Below are positions 12,054-22,699 of a stretch of 64,000 bases of DNA, in pieces (the first letter of the stretch is position 1; every line of letters starts with the position of its first letter). The stretch spans positions 16,845,934 through 16,909,933 of the forward strand of contig JAVHZZ010000008.1 of NCBI GenBank assembly GCA_036250195.1, written 5' to 3'. Source of the DNA: Mixophyes australis (lineage: Eukaryota > Chordata > Amphibia > Anura > Limnodynastidae). Position numbers and translations under genes: made by a program. The notes below the pieces were generated by a model, which saw only the letters and a program-made list of their open reading frames with translations, did no database searches and was not told the DNA's origin.

Positions 12054-12810
12054 AGAGATGTTCACCGACCCCCGTGTTTTGGGTTTGGATCTGGATTAAC
12101 TTCGTGTTTTGGTTTTGGATCCCTATTGTTTATAAAAATCCCTATTTGTTTGCTAAAATCACATATTTGGCTGTTTTTTTTTGTTCCTACATTATTATTA
12201 ACCCCAATAAAATTAATTTCTAGTAATTTCCAGTCAATTTTTGTCAAGTGACAAGAACACTGCTACCCCTCTTCTTTCTGTGTGAGCAATGACACTGAGC
12301 AATGTCACTGGAGACTGGAGAGTGACAAGAACACTACTATCCCTGTTTCTGTGTGAGCAATGGCACTGGAGACTGGACAGTGACAAGAACACTGCTACCC
12401 CTGTTTCTGTGTGAGCAATGGCACTGAGCAATGTCACTGGAGACTGGAGAGTGACAAGAACACTGCTAACCCTCCTGTTTCTGTATGAGCAATGGCACTG
12501 AGCAATGTCACTGGAGACTGGTGAGGGACAAGAACACTGCTACCTCTGTTTCTGTGTGAGCAATGGCACTGAGCAATGTCACTGGAGACTGGACAGTGAC
12601 AAGAACACTGCTACCCCTGTTTCTGTGTGAGCAATGGCACTGAGCAATGTCACTGGAGACTGGTGAGGTACAAAAACACTGCTACCCCTGCTTCTGTGAG
12701 CAATGGTACTGAGCAATGTCACTGGAGACTGGTGAGGGACAAGAACACTGCTACCCCTCCTGTTTCTGTATGAGCAATGGCACTGAGCAATGTCACTGGA
12801 GAGTTGTATA
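12054..12810 (-). mobile_element. CTAGAGATG element with internal minisatellite
   Basis: Starts CTAGAGATGTTCACCGACC, then an AT-rich arm (about 12100-12246), then a minisatellite that is cut off at 12810. The AT-rich arm is the reverse complement of the right arm of the element at 46204-46968, so the two are opposite-strand copies of one family and this one is truncated. No transposase seen. Confidence 0.7.
12247..12810. repeat. minisatellite, unit about 57-76 bp
   Basis: Eight copies of GTGACAAGAACACTGCTACC plus a GAGCAATGGCACTGAGCAAT block, spaced mostly 69-76 bp with one 57 bp unit that lacks the second GAGCAATG segment. The same unit is arrayed in reverse at 46390-46800. Confidence 0.9.
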
Positions 12811-13315
12811 TATCAGTACTAACTTATGACCCAATCCTTTTTATTATAACTGTGTTGTTTCCCAACTTAAATACAAAATTTATCATGTGATGTTAGTCAC
12901 AAGACTAAGGTTGGTCTATGGGGCACTCCTGACCAATAACAGCCATAAAATCATTGTTATTGTGAATCTATTAAAAAGAACAATCCATGTTTATATACCA
13001 ATCTCTAAAGGCGAAATATTAAAACAAAGAGTAAAAAGATACTAGAAAACCAGTGGAATAAAATATTGATAAGAGCAACAGATCTTCCATTGAAGTCTGT
13101 GTGGGATTTGTGTGAGTATTGTCTCTTAAGGATAATTATTCTAAAACTTCGAGGAGATCAAGGAATAAACCAATCTCTATTAATTATATCTTCTCAACCT
13201 CCCATTTCTCTTTATGTTTTATTGTCACTACTTGATTTTAAGCTATAGGTGTTCTAGAAAACATACTAGAAATTTTACATCACATGGAGTTACTCTATAA
13301 GGCTCATAATCACCA
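12811..13315. other. AT-rich DNA, nothing recognised
   Basis: No gene or repeat family identified; ends in a TA run (13314-13332). Confidence 0.4.
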
Positions 13316-13333
13316 ATATATATATATATATAA

Positions 13334-14147
13334 TGTTACGATTTTGATGCCTTAGTCAGTATTTGCACAGGCTTACCTAGGGCGCGGAGTTTAACGGCCT
13401 TCCGGTCTTCACCAAGAACCACCGCAAGGTAGTGTGGACTTTGCTGCCGAAGAACCGCAGGTCGTGGCCCCCTGATTAGCCTACTAACGTAAGGGAGAAA
13501 GTTCTAAGTGATGGCAATATGACAAAGCGGTGCAAGTACAGGCACTAACCGTTAATTCCAGGTGTTGTAGGTCTGGAGCAGTAACCGGTAGATGCACGGA
13601 GCCAATGGGTGCGTAGCAGGATATGGGTCCAGGGACACGGCCGGGTCGGTACACAGGTGATATCAGGTATACGGTGCCAGAGGGAGATCCAGAGAATAGT
13701 TGGTAACACAGCCGGGTCGGTACACAGGAGGTATCAGGTATACGTGCCAGAGGGAGATCCAGAGAATAGTTGGTAACACAGCCGGGTCGGTACACAGGAG
13801 GTATCAGGTATACGGTGCCAGAGGGAGATCCAGAGAATAATTGGTAACACAGCCGGGTCGGTACACAGGAGGTATCAGGTATACGGTGCCGGAGGGAGCA
13901 GGTTCACAGGGGTCAAGAACACAGGAACTGTAGCCAGGAACAGGAAACACATTGCTCTGACACAAGCAGCGTGTCAGAGCAGAGTAGATATAGAGATTTG
14001 AATTCCCCGCCCAGGAGTCACATGACACGATGCAGGGAGAAACCGGAAGTGCGGGAGCGCCATCGGGTGAAGCGCCAAACAGCAGAGACACAGCTGCCAG
14101 ACAACGCTGACAGCGCTGCGGAGCGGGAACAAGGTAAGTTCATAACA
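13334..14147 (-). mobile_element. solo LTR of a gypsy-type retrotransposon
   Basis: An 814 bp block bounded by TGTTACGATT on the left and GTTCATAACA on the right, the TG...CA ends of an LTR. It sits in a TA microsatellite, so the target duplication (ATATA-like) is blurred. On the minus strand its order (start TGTTATGAAC, a TTCCTGTTCCTGG block, then a CT-rich tandem repeat) resembles the LTR at 35358-36126, giving the orientation. No internal gag or pol sequence adjoins, so it is a solo LTR. Superfamily is inferred from general resemblance to frog gypsy LTRs. Confidence 0.65.
13625..13900. repeat. 72 bp tandem repeat inside the LTR
   Basis: Four copies, the last partial, of GCCGGGTCGGTACACAGG followed by AGGTATCAGGTATACGGTGC and AGAGGGAGATCCAGAGAATA, nearly identical to each other. 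It produces the misleading open frames on the minus strand. Confidence 0.9.
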
Positions 14148-14162
14148 ATATATATATATATA

Positions 14163-15399
14163 TTAGTACCAGCACAGTGACTAATTAGCCTAGAACACAT
14201 AAGAAATAAACAGAGCCCAATGAATGACTTTTCTACTGCAAGTGCTACTTGAAGTAACTGATTCATATTACTCAACATTATATAGTTGTACAGAATCATA
14301 AAGCTATGTCTTTGGTACCATAATACCTTTTCCAAATATTTCTTCGTAACTTTCCAAGTGGTCTCCGTATTCACCAATTATTGCTCACAGGCCAATGTGA
14401 TGTTATCATCCTCAGACTGGATTTCCCCCATAACAGGTTAATTCTGTGAACCCAACTGTTTGCCAATTTGGTCAAATAAATCAGTTTATCTTTCAGGAAA
14501 GCTGTTGCAACATATCTTCAATACTCCTTTGGTCTTCCATATTCAAATGTCGATTGGTATATTTTGCATCCTGCAATTCAGCTGGGAACTATCAGCAACA
14601 CACTCACTTAGGGCTATTATTTTCGACTTCAAGGATCTTTGTGGACTGAATTGGCTCCAGAGGTAGTCCTGTTATGGGCCAAACTCAGCTCTTACCACTA
14701 CTTTAAGGAAGGAGAAAAACACCAAACAAGGAACCAAACATCCAAAAAACATGACCTCTTTTATGTAGTAAATAGACACCAACTTTTACTAACAAAGATG
14801 GGACACAATCTGTATCAAATGTGCTAAAATCACAACTGACAGCAGCTGTATTAAATATTACTAATTTAAAGACGGTTAATTATGACTATAGAAGAGAAGC
14901 ACAAACACAGAACCAACCATTCATCACTAAGCTGCAGAAAGAAAACGCAACATTGTTTTGACTTTTCTTAATTTGCTTGGTGTGTGGCTTAGCATGAAGA
15001 TTCGTGTTTAAACAGTTCAACATTTTAATTTTTATTTATAAAGGGCTTAAATTCATCAATCAAGCTTGGGTTTTTTTTTCAATGAACGGCAAGAAGAGTT
15101 TTTCATGGTCAAATTTAATGTAACAACACTTGTGGGAGGTTATTTTGTGGTCCAAGTCCAACTCGCTTGGAGTTTAGCCTGGTTAGCATTTGTTGGTAAA
15201 AATAAACTAGAAGTCTGCCGTCTGCACCTTCTTTTCAAATTAAGTAGACTCTCTACATAAAAATATCCCTCCCAACAATCCCTATTTTTATTGGATGATA
15301 CAAATTTTCAGAGGTTGCCCAGTAGGAGTGGTTTGGAATATCAGGAGATGTCCATATTTTTCGGTAATGCTGAAAGGTAGGTGTAAAGGACAACCAATA
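14163..15399. other. repeat-poor DNA, no gene called
   Basis: Several 60-70 residue frames overlap at 14446-14666 with no recognisable domain. From 14860 to 15270 the sequence is unique-looking and could be conserved non-coding DNA. Confidence 0.35.
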
Positions 15400-15737
15400 T
15401 CATCATCATCATTTATGTATGTAGCGCCACTAATTCCGCAGCGCTGTACAGAGAACTTATTCCCTGCCCCATTGGAGCTTACAGTCTAAATTCCACACAC
15501 ACACACAGACACACACACACACACATAGACAGACGGAAACACAGACTAGGGTCAATTTTGATAGCAGCCAATTAACCTACTAGTATGTTTTTTTGGAGTG
15601 TGGGAGGAAACCGGAGCACCCGGAGGAAACATGGGGAGAACATACAAACTCCACACAGATAAGCCATGGTCGGGAATCAAACTCATGGCCCCAGTGCTGA
15701 GAGGCAGAAGTGTTAACCAATGAGCCACCGTGCTGCC
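15400..15737 (-). mobile_element. SINE, copy 3
   Basis: Full-length minus-strand copy from CATCATCATC tail to GTGCTGCCC head, with a CA-rich microsatellite at about 15494-15525. Confidence 0.9.
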
Positions 15738-16200
15738 CCAATATGCTGCACAATCTGTCTTTGAAGAGGGAGGGAGTTGTGAATTGCATTAAATTAGTAG
15801 TAAAAAAAAGTTATATTACCCTATTCGTACACATATAGTAAATATCAGTGAAGTGTCACAAATACACAGAGGAGGATAGTCTCATGATAGTTATTAATTA
15901 ATTTGAAAGTCACATTTACCATATAAAATGGAATTAAATACAAAGACAAGTTTGAGAGTGAGACGGAACTCTTAAATCGGGATTGTCCCACCTAAATCAG
16001 GACAGCTGGGAGATCCGTAACTACACGGAGCGGCCTAATCTTCTTGACCACCCCGGCCTCAGACCGAGCTAGGAATAAATCCACCTGGAAGATGTAATTG
16101 TACACATTGGTAAGATCATGTTGCACTGCAGTGCAGGTGAACTTAAAATGATATAGAGTTGGGGCACTTAATAGCTCAACTCTATATTACAGTGTAAAAA
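15738..16200. other. AT-rich DNA with a short GC-richer repeat fragment
   Basis: At about 15960-16035 there is a fragment (AAATCGGGATTGTCCC, TCAGGACAGCTGGGAG) resembling one at 43465-43490; too short to classify. Otherwise nothing seen. Confidence 0.35.
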
Positions 16201-16420
16201 TAGATTGTAAGCTCTTGTGAGCAGGGCCCTCTTCCCTCCTATCTCACTACCTATCACATCTGCCCCAGCTACTCTGGTACTAGCTATGCTTGGTGCTTAT
16301 GGAGATTTGGTTTTACTTGTTTATTTCTCTGTGCTGTTATAACTTGTATGGTCTATTGTTTGTAATCTGTACGGCGCTGCGGACAGTATGTGGTGTCTTA
16401 TAAATAAAGAATAATAATAA
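16201..16420 (+). mobile_element. LINE L2-type 3' end, subfamily A
   Basis: Starts TAGATTGTAAGCTCTTGTGA, continues through GCAGGGCCCTCTTCCC, and ends in TACGGCGCTGCGGACAG then ATAAATAAAGAATAATAATA. This is the 3' UTR and tail style of L2-type LINEs. No coding part is present. Confidence 0.75.
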
Positions 16421-16565
16421 TAGATTGTAAGCTTGCGAGGGCCCTCTTACCTCTCTGTATGTATGTATTACCCAGTATTGTTTTATCACTATTTGTTCCC
16501 AATGGTAAAGCGCTACGGTATCTGCTGGCGCTATATAAATAAATGATGATGATGAATAATAATAA
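16421..16565 (+). mobile_element. LINE L2-type 3' end, subfamily B
   Basis: A second TAGATTGTAAGC... tail follows the first without a gap and ends AGCGCTACGGTATCTGCTGG, CGCTATATAAATAAATGATG and ATC/AAT repeats. It matches the 3' end of the L2 copy at 37129-38195 (minus strand). A later Helitron begins inside its tail repeat. Confidence 0.75.
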
Positions 16566-17565
16566 TCTTATATATAAAAATCATTAATCTGTTTGTTTGT
16601 CTGTCCGGTTATGTATTCAGACACCCCTGCATCAATTGGGATGAAACCAATACGAGGTGGTCCAGTTGGATCCTTTCCAAGTTTTAGGGGGTTGAGGGGC
16701 CCGGTCGGACCACCCGTTGGTGTAAGCTGAGCAGAGCTTTGACCTGGGGAGCCTGTTCTGAGCCTGCATTTAGACAACTCTGCACCGATCGGGATGAAAC
16801 CAACGTGAGGTGGTCTAGTTGGATCCTGGCCAGGTTATAGGGAGGTTAGGACCTCCCATTGGTGTACGCTGGCCAGAACTTTGACCCAGGGAGCCTGTTC
16901 TGAGCCTGCCACTGGATGGTCTTGGACGAAAACCTCACAGACTTGTAACATTGGATCCCAGAAAACATACTAGGGGGTTGAGGTCCTGGTCGCACCTCCC
17001 GTTGGTGTACGCTGGGCAGAAATATGTCCTGGGGAGACTGTTCTGGGCCTCCCATCGGATGGATTTGGTTGACATTTAATATGAAAACAAAAACGACACT
17101 GGCCAGCTGTCTCATGGGTGTGTTGGAAGAGCTGCTAATTATTCTTGAAATTTTGACAGTTACATCCATCATCATCATCATTTATTTATATAGCGCCACT
17201 AATTCTGCAGCGCTGTACAGAGAACTCATTCACATCAGTCCCTGCCCCATTGGAGCTTACAGTCTAAATTCCCCAATACAGACACACACTCACACACAGA
17301 CAGAGTGGAGGACAGACTAGGGTCAATTTTGATAGCAGCCAATTAACCTACCAATATGTTTTTGGAGTGTGGGAGGAAACCGGAGCACCCAGAGGAAACC
17401 CACGCAAACTCCACACAGATAAGGCCATGGTCGGGAATAAAACTCATGACCCCAGTGCTGTGAGGCAGAAGTGCTAACCACTAGCCACTGTGCTGCCCAT
17501 AGTGTCCAACTCATTGATAACTTAATAACTTGAAGATTTAAACTCGGGCAACGTACTTCAGCTAG
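16566..17565 (+). mobile_element. non-autonomous Helitron, interrupted by a SINE
   Basis: Starts TCTTATATATAAAAATC and ends TCGGGCAACG then TACTTCAGCTAG, with host A before and T after, as Helitrons insert between A and T without duplication. Helitrons classically end CTRR (here CTAG at 17562-17565) after a GC hairpin; here the hairpin is decayed. The interior has two or three diverged copies of a block containing GATGAAACCAA, GGTGGTC and GTTGGTGTA. No Rep/helicase frame. The SINE at 17166-17498 splits it, so the Helitron is older. Confidence 0.75.
17166..17498 (-). mobile_element. SINE, copy 4, nested in Helitron
   Basis: Full-length minus-strand SINE. Helitron sequence resumes at ATAGTGTCCAACTC on the right. 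The ATCATC tail lies next to CATCCATCATC of the host element, so the exact left boundary is uncertain by a few bases. Confidence 0.85.
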
Positions 17566-17589
17566 TAATAAATAAAGCTGCCCGTGTTT

Positions 17590-17719
17590 ATGTGTTACAT
17601 GCAAAAACAAGCAATAGTTTCACCCCTAGCATTGCAACATGACTTATCAAGGACCCAACCTGTACTCGTTAGCTGGATTTGCCCCAACTCTAAATAAGAC
17701 CCAATCCGTTTACTTTCCG
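17590..17719. mobile_element. decayed fragment of the GGGCCTGATTCATTAA MITE
   Basis: Short matches to the family interior (GCAAAAACAAGCAATAGTTT, GCATTGCAACATGACTT) without either terminus. Weak and old. Confidence 0.35.
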
Positions 17720-17986
17720 CATAGCTTTGGCAGCACAGTACTGTTTGGTCTTACCCTCCTGGAGGAGATTCTAGTGGGGAGGTGAAGTGGGAGGACGGAA
17801 GGAGTGGGCGCGCCTAAGCGCATCATTTCGGCCCCGCCTCCGTAATGGAATAAAGTGGGGGGCGGGGCCAAAATGATTTGATTCACTGCAAATCGCGTGA
17901 TGGAGGTTCCCATCCTGCCCACTTCCCAGTGAAGTGGTCAGGATGCGGGAAAATTGCCTGGTCTCCCGGGCGAGTGGCCAAGTATG
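17720..17986. mobile_element. CATACTTGCC-family MITE
   Basis: Begins CATAGCTTTGGCAGCAC and ends GAGTGGCCAAGTATG. The interior repeats the family's CCTCCTGGAGGAG, CATTTCGGCCCCGCC and GGGGCGGGGCCAAAATGA blocks, arranged as an inverted pair about 17840. No target duplication recognisable. Confidence 0.65.
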
Positions 17987-18023
17987 CTGTTATATTGTTA
18001 ACAGATTCTCACCAGCACTGTAC

Positions 18024-18353
18024 GGGCCTGAGTCATTAACGAGTCATTAAGGAGAGCAAGACAAGAAAATGAGTAAATCTGATCTTGGACAAACCATTTA
18101 ACAATACAAGGGGTGCAAATTAGTTTATTACTTTGCACATAAAGAAAATACTGGCTTTTTTGTCATGCAGCACACATATACTTGATAACCTTATTTTCAC
18201 ACTGAAATTTAAAACTGATCTAGTACATACCTTACCCCAGCTATAAATCTGTCCCCACATTTTAAATTTATCTCCCCCTCCAATGCAACATGGTTTGACC
18301 AAGGGGCAAAGTTACTCCCTTTTTGTTTTTGCTCTCCTCGATGATTCAGGCCC
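18024..18353. mobile_element. GGGCCTGATTCATTAA MITE, copy 1 (TSD TAC)
   Basis: 330 bp, GGGCCTGAGTCATTAA at the left and its inverse TGATTCAGGCCC at the right, flanked by TAC on both sides (18021-18023, 18354-18356). Interior blocks AAATACTGGCTTTTTTG, ACACTGAAATTTAAA and AACATGGTTTGACCAAGG are shared by all copies. The left terminus carries a small internal duplication of GAGTCATTAA. No transposase. Confidence 0.85.
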
Positions 18354-18423
18354 TACTTGTTATATATATATAAATGTATATTGTGACTTTGTATTCAATT
18401 TTTAATTTCATCTAATTAACACA

Positions 18424-18560
18424 CTGAGGTAGATTTATCAAACTCCCTAAAAAGGCAAAGTGGAGGTGTTGCCCACAGCAACCAATCAGATTCTAGAACA
18501 CGAGAGCTAGAATATTATTGGTTGCTATGGGCAACACCTCCACTTTTCCTGGATGTTATC
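18424..18560. mobile_element. X-box foldback MITE, copy 1
   Basis: Two inverted arms with the core GTTGCCCACAGCAACC AATC on the left and ATTGGTTGCTATGGGCAACA on the right, then CTCCACTTTTCC. The left edge has TAGATTTATCAAA; the right edge is decayed (TGTTATCAAC). Five copies occur in the window, and each arm contains an RFX X-box-like palindrome touching a CCAAT box. Confidence 0.8.
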
Positions 18561-18562
18561 AA

Positions 18563-19620
18563 CGATGCATTATGGGAAAACAAGATGTTGGTGATCACAT
18601 CCTTCAGATTACCCTACTTGTCATGTTACTGGAGGGGGTATTTTTTTACTACACAGATTCAGGCTTCCTTTCTTTACTGTGACATTTTTTCTAATATAAA
18701 ACCATACAACGTACATGTACGAGACAAGAGAGGGTCAATCTTCAACTCCTTTCAATAATCTTTTACCCAAAGGGAATAAAGATCAAAACCCATCTTATTT
18801 GAGTGGAAAACCAAAACATTTCATAAATATAAGAATCCCGATCCCCGGGAGGGATCTGCACAGCAATTGAAATATTAAATCAACAGACAAGAGATTAACG
18901 GCTGTTAATAATACACAAATGCCTTTTGTTTGACTTCAGCTACGAGTCATCTCTTTGTGGGGGGAAAAAAATAATAATACGTTTGTTGTTTTATTTTTGC
19001 CCAATGTTTGAGTGAGGAAGAAACGCGTGACTGTGTATAATTAGAATTATCATGCTTGATCAAATATTATGAATTAGAATTTTAGGGCAATGGGATTTGA
19101 AAAAAAATGGAAGCTCTGGTATGTAATGTCATGGTCAAATGGGTACATTTGCAGCACAAATGGTTTCTTAATTTCATGCAGTTTAACTTTAGTATTGTGC
19201 TCTGCTCACTCCCTGTAAACTGGAGTCTTAATTAGAATGGAGGAAAAGAGCTATAAGCATCCGTCTTTGTTTCTAATGTTGTGTTTCTGTTTAATAGTCT
19301 CAAAGCTTTGCTTACCAAATTTTTCTCTTCGTAATTACAACTCATGTGATAGTTCGTTGCCGGCACACTTTGGAAAGACGTGAATAAAACTGATAAGAAA
19401 AAAAAAATGGAGGTGGTTGATTAGTGAAATAGGAAACCAATGCTGATAGGCTGGAGAGCTGCAATCTTTTTTAATCTCAGCAATATCATGCATGTTGCCG
19501 GGCAATAAGACCAACATAATAGTTCTGTTTGCTGCAAACGTTTATCAAACTAATGAGGGTTCATTTGTTCTTCTGTGTGGACGTTGTAAAGAGGGCAGCT
19601 TGCACAGATATATCGAGAGG
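18563..19620. other. repeat-poor block, candidate conserved non-coding DNA
   Basis: No repeat or exon seen. The stretch 18880-19600 contains dense homeodomain and HMG-like words (GTCTTAATTAGAATGG, CGTAATTACAACTC, GTCTTTGTTTCTAATG). A texture-based inference only. Confidence 0.4.
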
Positions 19621-19639
19621 GACTTGTAGCCTTTGAGGT

Positions 19640-19841
19640 TAATAATAGCGTAGGAGTGAAAATAAACCCAAAAACTTGTTTTTAACACTTTTTTTTTTTT
19701 TTTTCAAAAAAAATCCGAATCCAAAACCTTAAATCCGAACCAAAACCTTTCGTCAAGTGTTTTGCAAAACAAATCCGAACCCAAAACCTCAAGCAAATCA
19801 CAAAACACGAGACACCAAAAGTGGCCAGTGCACATCCCTAC
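19640..19841. mobile_element. decayed MITE arm, ...GTGCACATCCCTA end
   Basis: Repeated AATCCGAACCCAAAACC phrases and a terminus GCCAGTGCACATCCCTAC. It resembles the arm of the CTAGAGATG elements (AAACCAAACCCAAAACACG) but its end differs, so it is a related or neighbouring family. Confidence 0.45.
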
Positions 19842-20432
19842 TTTAAACCAGGCCGGTCTAGAGAAAAAAATGGGGTCCAAAGACAGATTTCTAGTATAGG
19901 GCCCAAGTTTTGCAAACACGTTAATATTGCAAATTAGGAAGGACAAAAAATATGCATGGATTGCCTAGTATGGGTTATAATCGTATGATGGACAACAGGT
20001 GGCCCTCCGAGCCTTCTCCTGTGGCCCCCAGCTCCTTCCTACTTTATTGTCAGATTTGTTTTTTATAGCTTGTAACATTTATTTAAAATGACTGCTGACT
20101 TGTTATTACAGAGAAGTATCTCTTTCTTTGATTAAATGTAGTGTTTTATCTTATTACTGAGATGAATAGTAACGTCAGCTCTATTGATGGTTAGAGGCTC
20201 TTGAAGTGTATCAGGTTACCTATCCCTATCCCTAATATAATGGCCAACATTTAGTTTAGTTTCACGAACATGAAAATAAATGTTGGCCATGATAAAACAA
20301 ACGCGTTGGAATAATTTAGTGCGCTACAACTATGGCAGCTGTTGTATTGCTGCCTTCTACATTTGGATAATGAAAGTTATGTTTTACCTTAAACAAGGTC
20401 CCAGTTTATAGTATTTATAGTGCACAGGTATA
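19842..20432. other. AT-rich DNA with a dispersed repeat fragment
   Basis: 19985-20075 (ACAACAGGTGGCCCTCCGAG, TGTGGCCCCCAGCTCC) matches 22583-22650 (CAACATGTGGCCCTTAGAG, GGGCCCCCAGCTCC). Two copies of one hAT-like repeat fragment, judged from the style of the sequence. The rest holds nothing recognised. Confidence 0.45.
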
Positions 20433-20767
20433 TCATCATCATCATCATCACCATTTATTTATATAGCGCCACTGATTCCGCAGCGCTGTACAGAGAACTC
20501 ATTCACATCAGTCCCTGCCCCATAGGAGCTTACATTCTAAATTCCCTACCATACAAACACACACAGACACACAGAGAGAGAGAGACTAGTGTAAATTTTG
20601 ATAGCAGCCAATTAACCTACTAGTATGTTTTTGGACTGTGGGAGGAAACCGGAGCAAACACGGGGAGAACATACAAACTCCACACAGATAAGACCATGGT
20701 CGGGAATTGAACTCATGACCCCAGCGCTGTGAGGCAGAAGTGCTAACCACTAAGCCATCGTGCTGCC
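20433..20767 (-). mobile_element. SINE, copy 5
   Basis: Full-length minus-strand copy with ATC tail, CA/GA microsatellite (20558-20585) and GTGCTGCC head. A short stretch containing CACCCGGAGGAAACCC is deleted near 20655. Confidence 0.9.
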
Positions 20768-21510
20768 ATATATAAACTCAGACATATATAGTACAGGTTG
20801 GGTAATTCCCACCATGCTGCTTTATATTCTCTATTCCTGTACAACAAGGCTCAGGACGTAGCCAACGACGGTAACAATGTACTATTATAGTATAACCTAT
20901 GTAGCGTGATTTAGATAGAAAGATGCAGTAACAGAGAGTGGCCTTACTGTAAGCTCTTGGAACTAATGTTACACAACTGGGCCTTCTTCATCAGATTTGG
21001 CGTTAGCCGTGTTAACATTACTTTTTCCTATTCACTACCTAATTTGTCTGTTAGATTGTTTCACCCTTTTACACTAATTGGCAAAAATATTAAGGTTTGG
21101 TTAAGAAAATTAGCCTCACTTCTGTCGTCATCATCATCGTTATCATCATCATTATTTAGAACATCCGTACATCTTACACTATCGATAACAAATTAGATCG
21201 TACACTATCAATCAAACTGTCAATATTGTAGACAATTACAACACCAGGTAGAATCTATTACAGTTTGAGCACTTCCATTAATTGAATGTCTGCTTGTACA
21301 GTTAGTTAATGCACTCAGCCTCTGTGAAATGATAAACAAGCAAAATATCACTATATACATTTATGTTATACAAGGATATTAAACAGCATAAAAACAAAAC
21401 ACACCTGAAATAAACAGCTAAACATAATCTGACATAAAGTATGTTGGTTATATGTTGGATTATATCTAAGTATGAGGTACGTTCACTAATTTTGCTATAT
21501 GTTTGTTATA
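20768..21510. other. AT-rich DNA, nothing recognised
   Basis: No gene or repeat family seen; a short ATC run lies at 21125-21150. Confidence 0.4.
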
Positions 21511-21518
21511 CATTAAAT

Positions 21519-21827
21519 CATACTTGTCAAATTTATGTTGGCCACAGAGTTCCTGGAGGGCAGGAGGGGTATATTGGTGGAGCATCGCAAATGGCATCAT
21601 TTTGGCCCCACCCCCAGTGACATAATGCCTTTTTGGGAATAAAAAGACCCAAAACAGACATTACGTCACTGGGGCTGGGCCAAAATGAAGGGATATGCGA
21701 AGCCCCGCCCTCCCCGCCCATACATGCCGGCTCTAATCTGGCAGATGCGGCAGAATTGCCAGCTCTCCCGGTAGACCTACCCGGAATTCGGGAGTCTCCC
21801 GGACATTCCGGAGAGTTGGCATGTATG
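21519..21827. mobile_element. CATACTTGCC-family MITE with 8 bp TSD
   Basis: 309 bp, left end CATACTTGTCAAATTT, right end GAGTTGGCATGTATG. Flanks CATTAAAT (21511-21518) and CATTAAAC (21828-21835) match at 7 of 8. Together with the copy at 1339 this fixes an 8 bp duplication for the family. Interior has inverted GGCATCATTTTGGCCCC and GGGCCAAAATGAAGGG blocks. Confidence 0.8.
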
Positions 21828-22099
21828 CATTAAACTGTATGACATTTTGTGATATCATATGGAAGGGACCTATTTTACAAGTACACCTGAGATAGAGGAA
21901 GACAGATTAGTGCCGGCTCTGATCTGGCAGATGCGGCAGAATTGCCAGCTCTCCCGGTAGACCTACCCAGAATTCGGGAGTCTCCCTGACATTCCAGGAG
22001 AGTTGGCATGTATGCATTAAACTGTATGACATTTTGTGATATCATATGGAAGGGGCCTATTTTACAAGTACACCTGAGATAGAGGAAGACAGATTAGTG
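21725..22099 (+). repeat. 186 bp tandem duplication
   Basis: Sequence from TGCCGGCTCTAATCTGGCAG (21725) to GACAGATTAG recurs 186 bp later (21911-22099) with only about half a dozen differences. The unit covers the right third of the MITE plus about 85 bp of flanking DNA, including the MITE's right target duplication, so the event came after the MITE insertion. GACAGATTAGTGC ends both copies. Confidence 0.9.
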
Positions 22100-22192
22100 C
22101 AATGGGCAACCTTTGATAAACTGCATATAGATTCTCCTCTGCAATAAATAGACAATAGCAATATAGTATAGTACACACTGTATATATTCTAA

Positions 22193-22389
22193 GGGGGTAA
22201 ATGTATCGAGCTGCGAGTTTCCGGTGGGTTTGAAAAGTAGAGATGTTGCTTATAGCAACCAATCAGATTCTAGCTGTCATTTGTTTGATGCATTCCACAA
22301 CATGATAGCTAGAATCTGATTGGTTGCTATAGGCAACATCTCCACTTTTCAATCCCGCCGGAAACTCGCAACTTGATACATTTACCCCC
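22193..22389. mobile_element. X-box foldback MITE, copy 2 (best preserved ends)
   Basis: Ends GGGGGTAAATGTATCGAG and inverse CTTGATACATTTACCCCC, with long arms including GAGTTTCCGG, TAGAGATGTTGC, TAGCAACCAATCAGATTCTA. X-box-like 15-mers lie at 22245-22259 and 22323-22337. The GGGGTAAATGTAT end is shared with the unrelated hairpin at 56252. Confidence 0.85.
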
Positions 22390-22582
22390 AGAACTTTGTT
22401 AAATACTGAAAGCTGAAGATTTAGAAACCACTGCATTAACTGTCTGCACATCATGACAGTCTTTTATAAATCCCTAACTAAACTAACTCTCACAAATGTC
22501 TTGTCCTTGTTTATGTTACATATATTAAAAGAGGAGGCAATTCTGTCTCACACTATAATTAAAATACCAGAACTCCAGCCCA

Positions 22583-22690
22583 GTAATGGGCAACATGTGG
22601 CCCTTAGAGCCTTCACCAGGGGCCCCCAGCTCCTCCCTTGTCAGATTTGCTTGTTGTAGCACTTTTATTTTACTAAAATTTTACATGAAT
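22583..22690. mobile_element. dispersed hAT-like repeat fragment
   Basis: GGGCAACATGTGGCCCTTAG onward matches the fragment at 19985-20075. No termini or target duplication, so the hAT label is a guess from sequence style. Confidence 0.4.
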
Positions 22691-22699
22691 CCATTCAAA

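Noticed and set aside
12247..12810. CRISPR-like array of repeats
   Set aside because: No constant repeat with unique spacers; units are whole tandem copies, and the DNA is eukaryotic.
13484..14091. 95-103 residue frames with repeated YRPG words
   Set aside because: Translation of the 72 bp tandem repeat in the LTR.
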